In this document: positions 47,703 to 61,353 of the stretch, piece after piece
Numbering within the stretch: position 1 is the stretch's first letter
Layout: every line of letters starts with the position of its first letter
From: Ceratodon purpureus
Lineage: Eukaryota; Streptophyta; Bryopsida; Pseudoditrichales; Ditrichaceae
Assembly (NCBI GenBank): GCA_014871385.1
Contig: CM026421.1
Location: 25,972,752-26,036,751 of the forward strand
Direction of reading: 5' to 3'
DNA: 64,000 bases
Notes under the pieces: model-generated
Seen by the model: the letters and a program-made list of their open reading frames with translations, nothing else
The model's database searches: none
What the model was told of the DNA's origin: nothing
Made by a program: the position numbers and the translations under genes

Positions 47703-49984
47703 AGCTCCAACGTGTCCAAAAAAAACAATGGGCGTTGTACTTTAAATTACTATTATAAAAAAAATGTAATTCAAAAAATTATCCCACGTTTTAGAATATT
47801 TTTTTTCCTTATAATGTTAAATGGCCCATAGTAGAAGCTTCTAGAAGTAACTTCTTTAACTTTCTATAGATGTGAAAATAATATTTTTTTTTTTATTGTT
47901 GTAGACACTTAAAGGTTGATACTACTTGAAACCTAAAATCTACAAGTTGTTTGCGTTGCATAAAAGTAAGGTGTTCAATTTGCCATCTATTTAATTAAAC
48001 ATACTTTCTATTATTAAATTTAGAATTTATAAGATTTTATGACTTAACTTCTTAATTTTATGTTAATTTTTTGAATTTATAATATAGATAATCAACTTGA
48101 ATGATGAAATTATTAAGATAAAATACTTTTAATGTGTGTTACGAAGGTTTTTTACATTTCCATAATTCAAACATTATATCAACTTGATTTATAGTTTTTG
48201 CAACCAACAAGGTCCAAATCTTTTGATAAATTTTGACACCTTTTTAATTTTATGTTTTTCAATAATTGCTAGGATGATAGAATTTAGAACATTAATCATA
48301 TCTTTAAATAGATTTTTCATATATTTTTGGCTATGATCATAATATCTACTTCAAATTACAAATAATTTATAAATAATTCAAAAATGAAACATACTTTGTT
48401 AACAAAACTTTTGAGGATAACATGGTATGAAATCAAGATGTTTAATTTGTACTTGCTGATGTTCTTCTATTAATACAAAAGAATATAGGTAGATCCCTAA
48501 TAATCTAATTTCTATAAATGCACTAAATCAAAGAAGTATACTATTTGCTTCATTAAACAAACATTACCAAATTTAAAAAAAATTATTCGGTACAACATTG
48601 CATAATACAAGTATAGAAGTTTGAACTTCACCTTTTGTTGAATATATATTGGATATATGTGTTGTAATTACACAAAATAGATGTATGTTGCAAATTGTTT
48701 TGTTATATGGATTTTCATAAATTCAACTGTATACAAAATATAATATAGATGATATATTGTTGTCCAATGTAATGTATAAAAATGAAATATAGGATAGCCA
48801 CTAATGACAATCTAAAAGATGCTTGAAATTACAGATCAAAAATTGATTTCTAAAGGTAATCAAATCTATATTATAACATAGAATTCTTGTATGACAAAGT
48901 TGTGAAACCAAATATCCATGGAGCATTTCATGGCACAACTATCTCCCAATGATATCACCACATATACAAAGTATGTTCAATACATGAAAACTAAATAGCT
49001 AAAAAATAAATTATTATAGAATTGTTGTAAAAATTCAACTACAATAAACAAAGTTATGGCTCTTCTTCAAATTCCTATATTATGCCTATTGAAGTTTGCA
49101 CACTCAAATTATAACGGCGCATTATATTTAATTTGTATACTTGTAAATTTGTTTCTCAAAATTATCCCCCATAATTGCATCTTTTTACCATTTATATTTA
49201 AGATTGAAAAGTCCTTTAATAGCATGATGGAGGGCTGTAGTAGGAGGTTCATTTGAAATTTGACGTGGTTTTTCCTTGAGTTAGATTCATTGGGAAAATG
49301 TGTAGAAAGACTCAGTTGAACTATGGTAGGAACTAAAAAGACAAAACAAAACAAAAAACAAAAAATTTAAGATTAAAAAAATAAAAAATAAAAAATGGAA
49401 AACCACTTAACCCTGGTTCCATTCAAGAAAGAAGAACTTCGAACCCTATGGTAGTCATCACACTCAGTTGACAGTTTACACTCCACGGGGCCTGCCGCCT
49501 CCCCACTGTTGAGTGAAGTATATCTATAACATTACCAGTACCCCTAGAATCTGCTTCTCCTGTCTCCGTGGAGTTTGTGGTAGACCATTGAATACACAGT
49601 GATTTGTCTGGCAAATGGTGAACATCGATATCAATTTAGTTGTCCTAGATTTCCACAATCTTTGACTATTCTTCTCTAATCTCTCTAGCATGTTCTCAAA
49701 GACCAGGTAAGTTACAACCATGTTTTAATAGAATTTCTTCATATTTTGGTAGTCTTCTTCATAAAATCTGGCTACTTTCACAAAAAATGTAAAGAAAATT
49801 TGGCGAAAAAAATCATTTTTTTCTTATTTTTTCCCTTAACAAAAGAGAAATGCCATATTTTGTAGAGAAATCTTGCAAAATATAGCCATTAAAAAAATGT
49901 TGGATGTATGTTGTTATCAAAAAGGAAATAAGCATTTCATGACCATGTACACAATTTCATCATGTGAAACTTGAAACTCAAGGC
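47703..49984. other. AT-rich stretch without recognised gene
   Basis: Long A- and T-rich tracts; no coding sequence or defined repeat boundaries found. Confidence 0.45.
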
Positions 49985-50170
49985 CACTTTATATTTGCGG
50001 TTTAATTGAACCGAGAGTCTGAGTATATAAAGCGGGGATAGACTCTGCACCATTTGAAACCCTAATCCTGTGAGGTCTTTTCACCTCTCTCGGAGCTCTG
50101 AACAAATTACAACACTAGTCAAAATTGTGTGACTCCGAATTTAAAAAGAAGGGAGGTAACCTCGGCATTG
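49985..50170 (-). repeat. Inverted copy of the dispersed LTR-like repeat
   Basis: The complement reads GAGCTCCGAGAGAGGTG, then GGATTAGGGTTTCAAATGGT and TTTATATACTC, matching the second unit at 45650-45741. Confidence 0.6.
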
Positions 50171-51976
50171 ATGCGGGGACTACCGGTTTAAGGACCGGCC
50201 TTAAACCCTTCAAATTTAAATCGATAGGATTGCTTAATTGTTTCAAATTGGGCCCAACGGTTTTATACTAAGGTCCAACTAGAACTTCAATCTATCCCAT
50301 GTGGCATTCTACATGGCATAGTTTTGGCGCCAAAATGTTTGGGCCTCACTGATGCAATTGGGACAAAGTTTCGCTTGACCCAAACTCCTAACTTGGACCT
50401 GAACTCTTGGACAAATTGGAGGCTCCAAAAACTTAGAATCTGGCCCTTCCTTCGACCAGCCCTAGATCGTGAATAAAGTGGGCCTTACTCGAACCTGTAA
50501 GTTGAAGTGCTGAGTTCATACTCTAGCCCATTTCCATCTGCAATAACACTGTAACACTAAGATTTCAGGACTTTTGGTGAGAATTTTACTAAGTTTAAGA
50601 ATAAATGATTAAACTTTCACTCATTTATTCAAACAATTTTTGTTCTAAAATGTTGTTAGGTTTATGCATTCTTCTTTTGTTCTTGGTATAATTTGGTAAG
50701 TTGGAAAAGTGTGGTCTTTGGTCAATATTTAAAATGACTTTTATTACATTCTGTGGTGATAAAAAATTGTTCACTCATGTGTTAGCAAGAAAGAAAATAA
50801 ATGAATCAAAACATTGATTATATTACAATTTATGTATTAACATGTAATGAAGTAATGAAGAGAGTTTCATGTGGTGGCTTTCTCCATAGAATCTTTTGCC
50901 ATTTGAAATTTCTTTTAGATATAGTGTTCACTTGTTGCGTCATAGATTCAAAGAAACTTCATTAAAATAAGTACATTATATCTATAGAAGCTAGATTTGA
51001 CTTTATAACAGAAGCTTAGTTGCAAATATGTTGTGTAGCATAATTGATTTCAAGTCTCATGATGCTTGAAATGTATTCAGGAAATTACCAAAGTGCAAAA
51101 AATCAACATTTTAAATTTATATGAGTTTGCATTTATCATGCATTGGAACTATAGACATCAAAAGAAATATTCTAAGTAAAAACACAAAAGGACTCTACAA
51201 GGAAAGTAGAACTACAAGGTATTAGACATTTCTTGGCAAGACAACCAATAGTAAGTTCCAATAAGATGGAATTCTAAGTCTAAATAATAGGCTAGCCTTC
51301 ATTCTTGTTTTTGCTAATATTTGACTATGTACATCTTGGAATCGTGGAGTCTCTTTATTTCTTCCCAACGAGTGTGGCTCATAAATTGACCATATTCGTT
51401 ATTTTGAGACAATTTTTGAAGTTCAAGACTTTTGCCTACAATTTCAGCAATTGTTTTGAGACAATTTGAACTTTTTTTGATTATGGTCGACTCAAGGATA
51501 ATCTTCCGATATATAGTCCAAAAGTTTCTGACAAATATGGATTCAATCAAGAAATCAATGAAAAATCTACAGTCAAGCATTAAATTCAGCTTATGAAAAG
51601 TCTCAATTTAACGAATATGGTGTTATATGCCAAACTCAATTGGGTCCAAATTTATGGCCCTCCCCATTTTGGATCTTAGGGTTTATTTGTTTTTTCTTTT
51701 GCCTAATTTGGAGCCTACAACCTTACTTAATCCACATGAGGCCCCATTGAGATCAAACAAGGCCTCAATTAAATATAATGATATGGACAAGGATCTACCC
51801 CATTCCTCCTACCTCCTTCTAAGCAAGGGCTCCTCAGCCCCGCTTAATGCGGGGATTTAGATAACTTCAAAATTATAGGCTTGGGGAAGGTTGTGAAAAA
51901 AATGATACCCTAAGGAAGACTACCATATTGCAGGTTTGCACTTTGTGCCAACATGAGCAAAAAGCTATTGGATAGT
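50171..51976. other. No gene recognised
   Basis: AT-rich with a moderately balanced part at 50200-50560 that may be further retroelement sequence. No domain visible. Confidence 0.35.
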
Positions 51977-52535
51977 ATGGTAGGAGCACCTAAAATCACA
52001 AACTTAAGCAATTTGTCCTATATTTAGCAATTCAAAAATCCTTAAAAAATATTTTAATCTTCAAAATAGGATTTCATGAGGAATGCAAAAATTTGCAATC
52101 CTCAATTTTATAGAAAATCTCAAAGTACAAATATGACTCATTTTTAACTTAGAAATTTCCTATGAGCAGTAATAGTGGTCCTCAACTTTGCAATCCAAAA
52201 TTGTATTCTTTGATTGTAAGAGTTCTAGGTAAGGTGACCACTAGCAAGGTGATCAATAAACAAATTAGTCCTCCAAATAAGGATTGACAATTCTCTTTTA
52301 AAGATTTTGGAGGGTGGTGGGATCATACCAGTGTTGGTCTGTTATGGCATCTTCTATAGTGAAATGAATCAATCAGAGTCATTATGAGAAGTCGTGGACC
52401 TCAAACGGATATTTAGAATGAACCACTGTCCAATGTTTCACTGTAGAAAGATGCCATAACAGACCAACACTGGATCATACTTGGGGTTGGTGATTTTGGG
52501 GGCTGTGGTGGTTTTAGGTGCTCCTACCATAGGTT
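51975..52535. mobile_element. TIR element (about 560 bp) hosting a nested hAT MITE
   Basis: TGGTAGGAGCACCTAAAA near 51979 and TTTTAGGTGCTCCTACCA near 52514 are perfect inverted ends flanked by TA on both sides. Subterminal AAAATCAC-AAC is also shared. A TA duplication suggests a mariner-type origin, but the family is not certain. Confidence 0.65.
52329..52472. mobile_element. hAT-type MITE, 144 bp, with 8-bp target duplication
   Basis: Inverted ends of about 37 bp (CAGTGTTGGTCTGTTATGGC... and its complement) with few mismatches. GATCATAC at 52321-52328 recurs at 52473-52480 as an exact 8-bp duplication. An 8-bp duplication with CAGTG termini is the hAT signature. No coding capacity. Confidence 0.9.
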
Positions 52536-54293
52536 TCGTACTGAATTTCTAGGTTAGAAGCCATGAAAACCAACCTTTGTTATAGAAATTTAGGAGGTGA
52601 CCTACTGCCGATTATGCTTCAGGAGCAGGAAGTGAAAACTTACCCACAGAAAAAGCATCGGAACCAGCTGCGAGAGAGAATTACAATATTAAGTCCCGGC
52701 CACATGTCCATATTTCTGCCGTAGTGTGGAACCAATAGTATTTGAGAATATAATGAAGGAACGAGCAAGGGAGCGAAAAGGGAGGGCATGGGATGGCCAA
52801 TAAAGGAAAAGAGCCAGCGCCGCCTACCACCCTTATCCGTGGTTTCCATCTCCCTCCATCGGAGGGCCAGGATGCCGCTATGCCAAGATATGGGCCCCAA
52901 AAGGGAAAAAGATTTTCGTATAATAATATAAGCTCGCAGACAGGGTGCAGATGTCGTGAAATTAACAGACAATTCCCTTGCCCTAAGGCTGTGTGGCTAT
53001 AGAGTTGTCTTTTACATTCTCTCGCCTTTGTTCTGTTTGCCAGGTCCTGTTCGCTTTGCCCCTCCCGTTCCGTATTTGTGTCGGAGGGACGGAACGGAGG
53101 CTGGAGCTCAGGGGTCTGTCTTGCCCTGTTTCTACGAAGCCCTCCTCGAGCATATTCTTAGACCAAGAAATTTTATGATTAGTTTACTAATAGAGAGCTG
53201 ATTCCCTTTCATTCGGGGCTTCCACGTGGTCTCTTCTCATCTGGAATGGCCACTAAAATCGATAAATGGCCTGTGGAAGTTTCTAAGTTATGCCGAAAGT
53301 GTCGTTGATAGGAACGCTGCATCGGGGCTGGTGAAACCGAATGGTTACTTTCTACCAGAGCTTCGCCTTGCTGTCATGTTATAAGGATTTGAAATTTGAA
53401 TTACGGGTCTGTTGCTGTAACTTGCGTCACAACTCACGAGCACCATGACAATATAAATTGGACATTTCTCTGATTTGTACGCACGAGAATCTGGTGACGT
53501 CTTGGACTCTTTGCAATAGATGGAATCATGTGATAACATAGTTTGATTAATACGTGTTCAAAGCATGCATGTTTAGGGTGTCATATGTGACTCACGCTGA
53601 AATGGCAACCCAAGTGCTGGCCTGGCGTTTTGAAGATTAGCATGCTTTGCTGGCAATCCTGCAACCGCCCATATGTCGACCAGCCTGCTTCAGTTGTTTA
53701 CCTGGGACCCGACTTCCTTGGTTCGGTATGTTGCCAAAAGCACTGGCATATATTGATGTATATCTTTAGTAAGAAATTGCTGGGCTGAAACTGGGTGCGA
53801 GAATGGAGTAGTAATACACGTAGATATGGGAACATTATGTTTTGAATACAACATCGTAACCATGACGGAGAATCGGAAAAATGGAAGAGAGGTATGCGAA
53901 TTGCTGATTAAGCTTTGAATCATCACGCGTTGCCAGGAAGAGGACTTATCCTGCGTTTCGCTCATCTCTAATCTGCAACTTCGGAGCAGTGGAGCTTAAA
54001 CAATGCACCGAAACATGGCATCGAATCGGAGGCTGCAACTAAGGGTTCCATTCAGGCCCTGGAAGGGGTCCATTATAATCTTTGACCTGATTCCACAATA
54101 CCGACATTTTAGTCCAAACAGTTCATGAGTCGTGGCTTGATTATTTTTCACGAATGCCAACAGACTGGGTGCATTCTGGCGAAACTCGATCACAATCTTC
54201 TTCGCAGGCTGGAAAAGGTAAGGAATTTCAGCTGAAAGCAAAAGGCAATAAAGAATGAGGATGGAGAGTAAGAACTAGTTGCCGATGAGCAAT
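52536..54293. other. Region downstream of VPS51, no gene recognised
   Basis: Contains a GC-richer block at about 52640-53170 with open frames on both strands but no recognisable domain, then the presumed VPS51 3' UTR. Confidence 0.4.
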
Positions 54294-57200
54294 TTATACA
54301 GGGTGCCCTTCTTCAATCTCTATATTGGATTTCTTCATCTGCACAAGTTTATCCAGAACCTCTGTCTCGAGGGGTACTGGGTCCTGACATCGTTCTGATG
54401 CTGCTGAACAGACCTACAGTACTCAAAGGTGAAATAAGTAATTAGTTCGTTTCCACAAACTTTTGTTTCAAGTCCTTTTCAATGTCATGTGTTAATTAGA
54501 TTTAATGATAATGTCTACGGAAACATATTTTCTGTGTTACCTCCACCACGCATATTACTGACAAAACTTTAGATTTTGCCGAAACCTATCATGACAAACG
54601 ACGCAATTGCAGGTCAAATTTAGTAAGGTTACTTACTTCATCTAACATGATTTCAACTAGTGCCCCAGGGTCGATCAGGTTTTGCAGCGGCTCTTTTAAA
54701 TAATGACAATCTAACTGTATCTGTTGATAACCGCCCCGATTGAAAGTCTGGAGTCGCACACACTCTTCAAAAGTTTTGAGCGTCATTTTCACCACAGTTG
54801 ATATCACCCACGCCTGGCATGCCAAAAACAAAAGGCTAAGTTTGGAATCAGGTGACACTTTCATGGCAGTCTGAGTCTTTCTGAAGTCAATACACTATGA
54901 AGCACTCTAAGAAACAAGTAGAATTGAATTGCTTTTACGTGTATAAAGATCAATGCTTGGGGCTTGGACGACTAACCTGGTTGTACTCAAGTTTTTTGAA
55001 GATCTCAACTTTCTCTGTAAACAGCCTCTCCATATCCCTCTCTAAAAATTGGCCCCGTGCATTGGAAGGATTAGACACGACACGAAGGCCATCTTCCCTC
55101 ATAGGGGCACTTCGGGATGATCCAAGCCTACTGCCAGAACTATCCGAGTTTCGGTGGGTCCGAGGAGGGCCGGGAGGAAGTAATTGCTGCAAATCCGCTT
55201 GAAGTCTCTCCACCTACAAGCGACATATAAGTTATGCATATCAACAGACAAAAGGCCACCTTTCAGATACTCAGTGTTCTGAAAGTGAAAGTACGTAGTC
55301 CCATCACAAATTGCATGCACACCCTGGCTTGGTACATTAGTTTCAGCACATAACTGAATCAACGGTTCTGGCTTTCTCAAAGCCCTGTTAAACGACTGAT
55401 CACAACGAGGCTTTGAACTCAATTTAATGTGATAAGTCCCATGCCCGCTTAATTGCTTATTGCATCAACTGTCTCATCTATGTGATGGTCATTTTCAGAT
55501 CTCAGCCATATTTTAACAATACCATAAACTACTACAGCATATCTGAAGAGACTCTGACCAACCTGGTATCAGGAAAGGGATTAAAGTCGTACCTCTTGCA
55601 AGAGTAAGTCTGCAAATATACGAATATCTTGTGGCTCCTTGTACTGCAAGCTACACAACATGCAAATATTATCCTCTTAAATTATTTACAGCCAAAAGCA
55701 ATGTCAAGAGACACTGCAGTTCTCCCAACTCCTATTAACGTAATAAAGAACCAACGAACGAAGTACTAAGAATCAATCTTTAAGGAGGGGTTCCTGATAA
55801 ACTCATTACACACCTTCAACCAGTTAGGAGTATCCACAGCCTTCCGCACTATAACAGATAATGTGCGAGCTTGTATGTCAACATACTGCCACCAAAGCAA
55901 ACTCAATTGAGTGAACGAACATCTCTCAAACAGTACGAAAATTTAATCAACTTAATTTTATCTATGTGAACTCGAGAAAGATAAGGTTCTTTGCTTTGAC
56001 GGAAACAATAAGAACAAGAAGGAAGACCTGTTGAAGAAGCCTTTCTCCAGCAGTATTGAAAAAACGACAAATTTCAGAAGGAACGAATGCTGGACGTCCC
56101 TCAGATCCCATTGCACCCCCACCAGGAAACCAAGTCCCCACCAGCTGCAAGTAGTACCCAGATATGATACTTGTCATTACTGTTCCAGCCAAATAACAAA
56201 AGTCATGTCTTCACAAGGATCAAACGTTTAGACTTGTCAAGCTGTGACATAATCAACATCCATGTGGAGTCTAGTATGCTGAAAATAATCACAAAACAGT
56301 TTTAGTACAGAGCCTGCCCTCACCTCCGTGATTTGTGGAACAGCAGTTTGATAGAGATACACTGAAAGAAGGGACACCAAAAGAATCAAGCTTGGAGTCA
56401 CTGCCTGTGCAGATTGTGGCTTGTCTGACGGTGACGAAGTTTCAACAGATCGGACACATAGGTAAAGAAAATGATCAACAAGATTGGTGAAAAGCTCTTG
56501 GAAGCCTCCCTGGACAAGGTCAGTGTATTCATCTGCCCAACGAAGTAAATAAAATTTGCTGTTGTCCAGGAGATCCTTTAGGTCCTGAAAAATAAACACA
56601 TATCACAATTGAAAAGGTGTCACAAAAACAATTAGAACTCTTTAGAACGAAAGTCATAGGTCCCAAACATCTTCAGCTTCCACGGCCAACAATTAACCAG
56701 TACATATATATATATATATACAATTTTAAAAAGAAAACCTCATAACCATTTACAAAGTTGAAGGTGCCCCTGATTTGTAGACGGGAAATCCTCAAGATGG
56801 CAATTTGTCCCAAATTTGCAGATTTCACTATATGAAAAAATGACCAAGAGTCGCAGACCTGTAAGACCTCGAGGCTGCCATCTATGACTGTCTTTTGTGC
56901 AATCTCAAGGAAAGATTTGAGAGTCTTTGGAGGCTGTTTAGAATCTGGTTTCCTTGAGAGGTCCACTACGGTCAGAGAGACTACAATCACAACCACAAAT
57001 CACTACCCACTTAGCAATTTCGATAGTAGTTGGAGATAATTAAGTTCCTTCAGGACTACAATATTATACCAGAACGAGCCGGAAAGATAATCGTGCCTCC
57101 GTGAACATGTAGATCAGGAAGTGCACCACTTAAAAGAATCATAAGAGCTCCAACCTTGTCATGATTCTTTAGGCGGTTCCAACTAAGACAATTATTAATT

Positions 57201-60200
57201 AGAATGGATTGTCCATGGGTTTGCAGGAATTGGGAAGACTCAGCTCATGTCAGTACCGTACATAGACAACAAACCATCCTGAATCAATATACTTGCGGTG
57301 CTATAAATAGGGGCAATACCCACGGCAGGTTGTGAAGGCAAGGTACAACATTATATGAAACAATTTGTTGAGGACAAAGATTAAATAGCCACACCTTTAA
57401 TGCGACTGTAAAGACTCCGAAACTTCTTTTTCACATGTTTCCGCACAGCGTTTTCCACGGCCTAAAGTTGGACAAGCAGAAGTAAGTAATTCTATGCTTC
57501 AAGAGAGACCAGTAAACTATCGGTTTAAAAGTGAATGATCCAATTTGTTGTTTGAGCTATCCACCAGACTGAAACCGGATAATTACTGGATCAAATGAAT
57601 AAACATGGCAATATAAACACGATAAAAGTGCCCTCAGGTTTTAAGACACTAGGAAACACTTTTAAGTTACACGAGGCTAAGAATTACCTGCGAAGCACGT
57701 GCTGGGAGATTTGCCTCTGGAACTAACTCATTCATCCTTGTTACATCCTTTGCAAGTTGCCCTGTGTGCACATTACCAACCAAACTGGTCAAAGATGTAG
57801 ATTTCCTTAAGATATACTTCATTACTTCGCATCGTGAAAGCCAGGGATCCGGTGGCTATCAATTAGAGATGATAAATGCAGCAAAACCTGAAACGTATTT
57901 ATTTTTTGAAATGATGTTCAGCGCCTTGGCTAAAAAGATATGCAGCGCCTCAGTGAGAAGCAAAGTCCAAGGCATGAAGATATAGTTGAGTCAAAATGCA
58001 AACTCACGGAAACAAGCATTGAGCTCTGCTGCCGATAAGTGTCCACTCTCGGGCTGTAATGAAAGCTGGACAATCTTGAAGTAACTACAGAAAATCAACC
58101 GGAAAACACAGTATCATCAGCAAAGTTTGCAGATACTGGTTGATCCGAAGGCATTAAGAATCTAAACTAGAATGATCTTGAAAGAAGACGGGGTACCACT
58201 GAAACACAAGGATTTCGTGATAGGATAAAATACATCAACATCTTCATATACAGGCATAAGAAGAGAACGGACAACAAAAGTCAGAGTCGTACTCATCAAA
58301 AAATTCAGTTGAAGCCTGTAAAAGACGCCCTTCACCATTTGGAAAAAGATTCTGGAATGTGACTGCTTTGTCTAAAAATTCTTGTATGAAGTCCTGATAC
58401 ACGTAGAGAAGACGTAAAGGCAAGAACACATCAACAATTTGCAGAAAGTGATTAATGTGATGTTATTTCTACAATCGACATACCAAGATCTCGCATGCAA
58501 AACTATTGTTGAAGGGCATTATACCTTCTCGTCTTCCGTGTGCAAATCGTTTCGTGAAGCTGAAGTCTCCAATACCTTGAAGACCTTGGTGAGAAGCAAG
58601 CCGTTTAGTTAGATCGAAATCTGGTTTAACTCCGTCTTCCCCATGACGTGACAGAAAATGTCCATCATTGTGTCCACCTAAAAACCGTGATTGACCAACT
58701 TGTGCACATGAGCAGTTTTCCTTGCGTTGAGTACATTATGTGTCCTCTGTCACATATGAGCATGCCACCCTATCTCATTCCCATGGGCAACAAGAGTGAA
58801 GCAAATGGACAACCAGTGGACTGAGAAAGCAAAATCTACTAAAACAGGACAAAATACGTTCCTCATGAATGTGAGAGAAGAATGAGGCTCAGACCGGACG
58901 ATTCAGTTGCTGGAGAAGTGAAACTGCTTGAGCTCGTGCAGGAAGCAGGACCTTAGGATTCATCAGCTGGGCCTGAGGACAAAGACATTAAAAAATAAAA
59001 ATAAAAATAAAAAACATTTATTTGAGAAAACAAAGTTCAAGGAAAATGTAAACCTTTCTTAAGATTTTGGGTTTAAAATAGAGGATGCAACCCTTAACTA
59101 TTAATTAGACAGACGAGCTAACAAGCGAAACTATAAGGATGTGAGTAGTGTAGAGGTTGCGCGTACCTGTAAGTGTTTGATAAGGGTACTTATAATTGCA
59201 TCCGATTCTTCCTTGCATTTCCGGAAAGATGATTTACCGTATGTCTATTCTTGTCACAGTTTACAGCACCGCATAAAGAAAGCATAATCAAACATGCAAC
59301 GCTAACCAAATCAGAAGAGCATGACATAACAATTTGAGCCAGACTACGATTTACAGCGCTAAAGAAATATAACTTGGCATCCAGCACAAAGGTCCTGCTT
59401 ACGGGGTACGAGAAGAGTTACCTTCAAGATCGGAAGAGCACCTTGATAATACTTCACAGCTCCAACATAATTCTCAGCACTCATGCATTTGCGAAGGCGT
59501 TGTGGCAGGTCAAAAAGGAACTGCACATTCAAGATACAACGCTTAATTGAATACCGCGAGTCCCCTCAAATAGGAAGAAATACATTTAACATCTTCACAT
59601 CACATCATGATACTTGATACAGTGTCAAAATGGAAAAACTTATGCTAGATTCCAGCAAAACTATACGGTACTTAAAAAATCGTGATTATACGCTGTACTT
59701 GAACCAGCTACATTGGTCATGACAAGTTATAAAGGGTTGGACATTATCAATAGGAGCTACTTTCACGCAAGTCAAGTCTCTACCTAGTATCCCCTCTGTC
59801 AGGTTGTGCTAGCAAGATGTTCGCATCCTTGCAGCGCATGTCAATATCATAAACCACACAATGGGATTTTCTACAAACACTGTGCCTAAGAGATCGGTGC
59901 TCTTCTTGAATTTTGTACTCCTACGGCTACACAATACGACATGCTCTGCACCTCTCCTCTTCGTTTTATAAACATAGATTCACCTGAACTTTCCGAAGAA
60001 GACCTCGAGTACCATTGAGTTCCTCAATCCTTTCACGGCGTTCACACAAGGAAGCATTGATGCCATCACTCTTCTCCCTCACAACAGTGACCTGTTCAGT
60101 GAGAGCATGAATGTTAAATCGAGCCACAATAACCGTTATCACCTTGAATCTGCACCACATGTAAAAGGTTTCATTCTTGCAAGGCAGAAACAGATTCATC

Positions 60201-61353
60201 AGTTCCAGGTCAGCTGAACCTAATTCTTTTATATATTATGTATGTGATGTGAGCGCGTCCTCTTCTTTCCCTCGCCACATTTGACCTAAATTCTCCAAAA
60301 TTCACCTTCAGATGATGGGAGGAGCCACGAACCTTGTAGAAATCATACTGGAATATTGGAGGAGGTTTTCTAAACTGGCTCGGGCATAAGACCTATCACT
60401 AGCTTTGCCGTCATCACCGAACAATAAATAAGTGTTCAAAGATGCACACAATTCACTTGTAAGAACAGATAGAAAGTGGCTTATGATTTACCGTTTTGAG
60501 AAGTTGATCCATACTAGACTCCATGCCAGATACATTCTCCTTCATACTGCAATAGCAGGCAAGCAGCATGTCAAGCGTAGCATGATCAGGCTAGAGGTAC
60601 AAGAAAGCGATGCTCGTTCCAGAGTGGCCTGTAATCACCATAATTACCATCAGTACAAAATTTGCGAAGCGCGCAGATATCAAACCTACCGTCGAATTGT
60701 ATCAGTTGCACTAATGAATTTGTTGTAATTTTCGTACACCAGCATTTGCATATCATTATCCAGATTTTTGATCTCAGCTGCCATTTCCACATTCCGTTGC
60801 AGCAAGGGATTCAAAGGTGTCTTGCGAAGCTGTATATGCACGGTACAATGTGAATTCAGACTAAGGTTGCAGGTCAGGATGGAGGGGGAAAGAGAACGAC
60901 GTGACCGAAATGCCAGTGTCAGCCTATGTTCTAGTAGAGATCTGAAAGCTATTTCATCTCTGGTGCACTATTTCCTACATGCTGTCCACTGCTCTAAAAA
61001 GCGGATTGCGAAAAAAAAATATATATATAAAATTCTCTACACTGTACTGATTCACCATATTGCGAGAACCTCCACTCCTGAATCTAACTCTGAAATGCAA
61101 ACGAGCATGTAATTAGCAGCTCCAACATCAAAACAAAACCACTCTGCTCACAACGGGAGCACAGAGGAAGGCAGTAAACCTAAAATTGACAACATACCAC
61201 AGATGAAATGTAGTGATCGGAATCAAAGCTCGGAAGGTTGATCCCTTCCATCGTCGGGCGCCGCGACTCAGACTCAATCGAGTCGGAGCCATAGAAAGTG
61301 TTCCAAAGCTCCCGCAAGCGCTTCGACTTCTCGTCCTGCTCCTTGCCCGCCAT
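54294..61353 (-). CDS. VPS51: Vacuolar protein sorting-associated protein 51 (GARP/EARP subunit)
   Basis: VPS51 is the small-N-terminal subunit of the GARP and EARP complexes, which tether endosome-derived vesicles at the trans-Golgi. At least 20 exons are seen on the - strand. Exon 1 (61353-61198) starts [20 protein letters not shown] and has SFDSDHYI. Then come 60829-60690 ([33 protein letters not shown]), 60546-60492, 60091-59984 ([20 protein letters not shown]), 59520-59422, 59244-59167, 58973-58896, about 58680-58546, 58393-58313, 58084-58008, 57761-57688, 57461-57395, about 57156-57071, 56980-56859, 56586-56324 ([17 protein letters not shown]), 56145-56027 ([20 protein letters not shown]), 55888-55820, 55650-55593, 55213-54978 and 54813-54640 ([20 protein letters not shown]). 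The last exon has [20 protein letters not shown] and a TAA at 54296. The order follows Arabidopsis VPS51. The junction between the seventh and eighth listed exons does not keep frame as I drew it. Confidence 0.88.

Noticed and set aside
52640..53178. Possible gene in a GC-richer block near 53 kb
   Set aside because: Frames on both strands are short, with no splice-consistent extension and no family resemblance.
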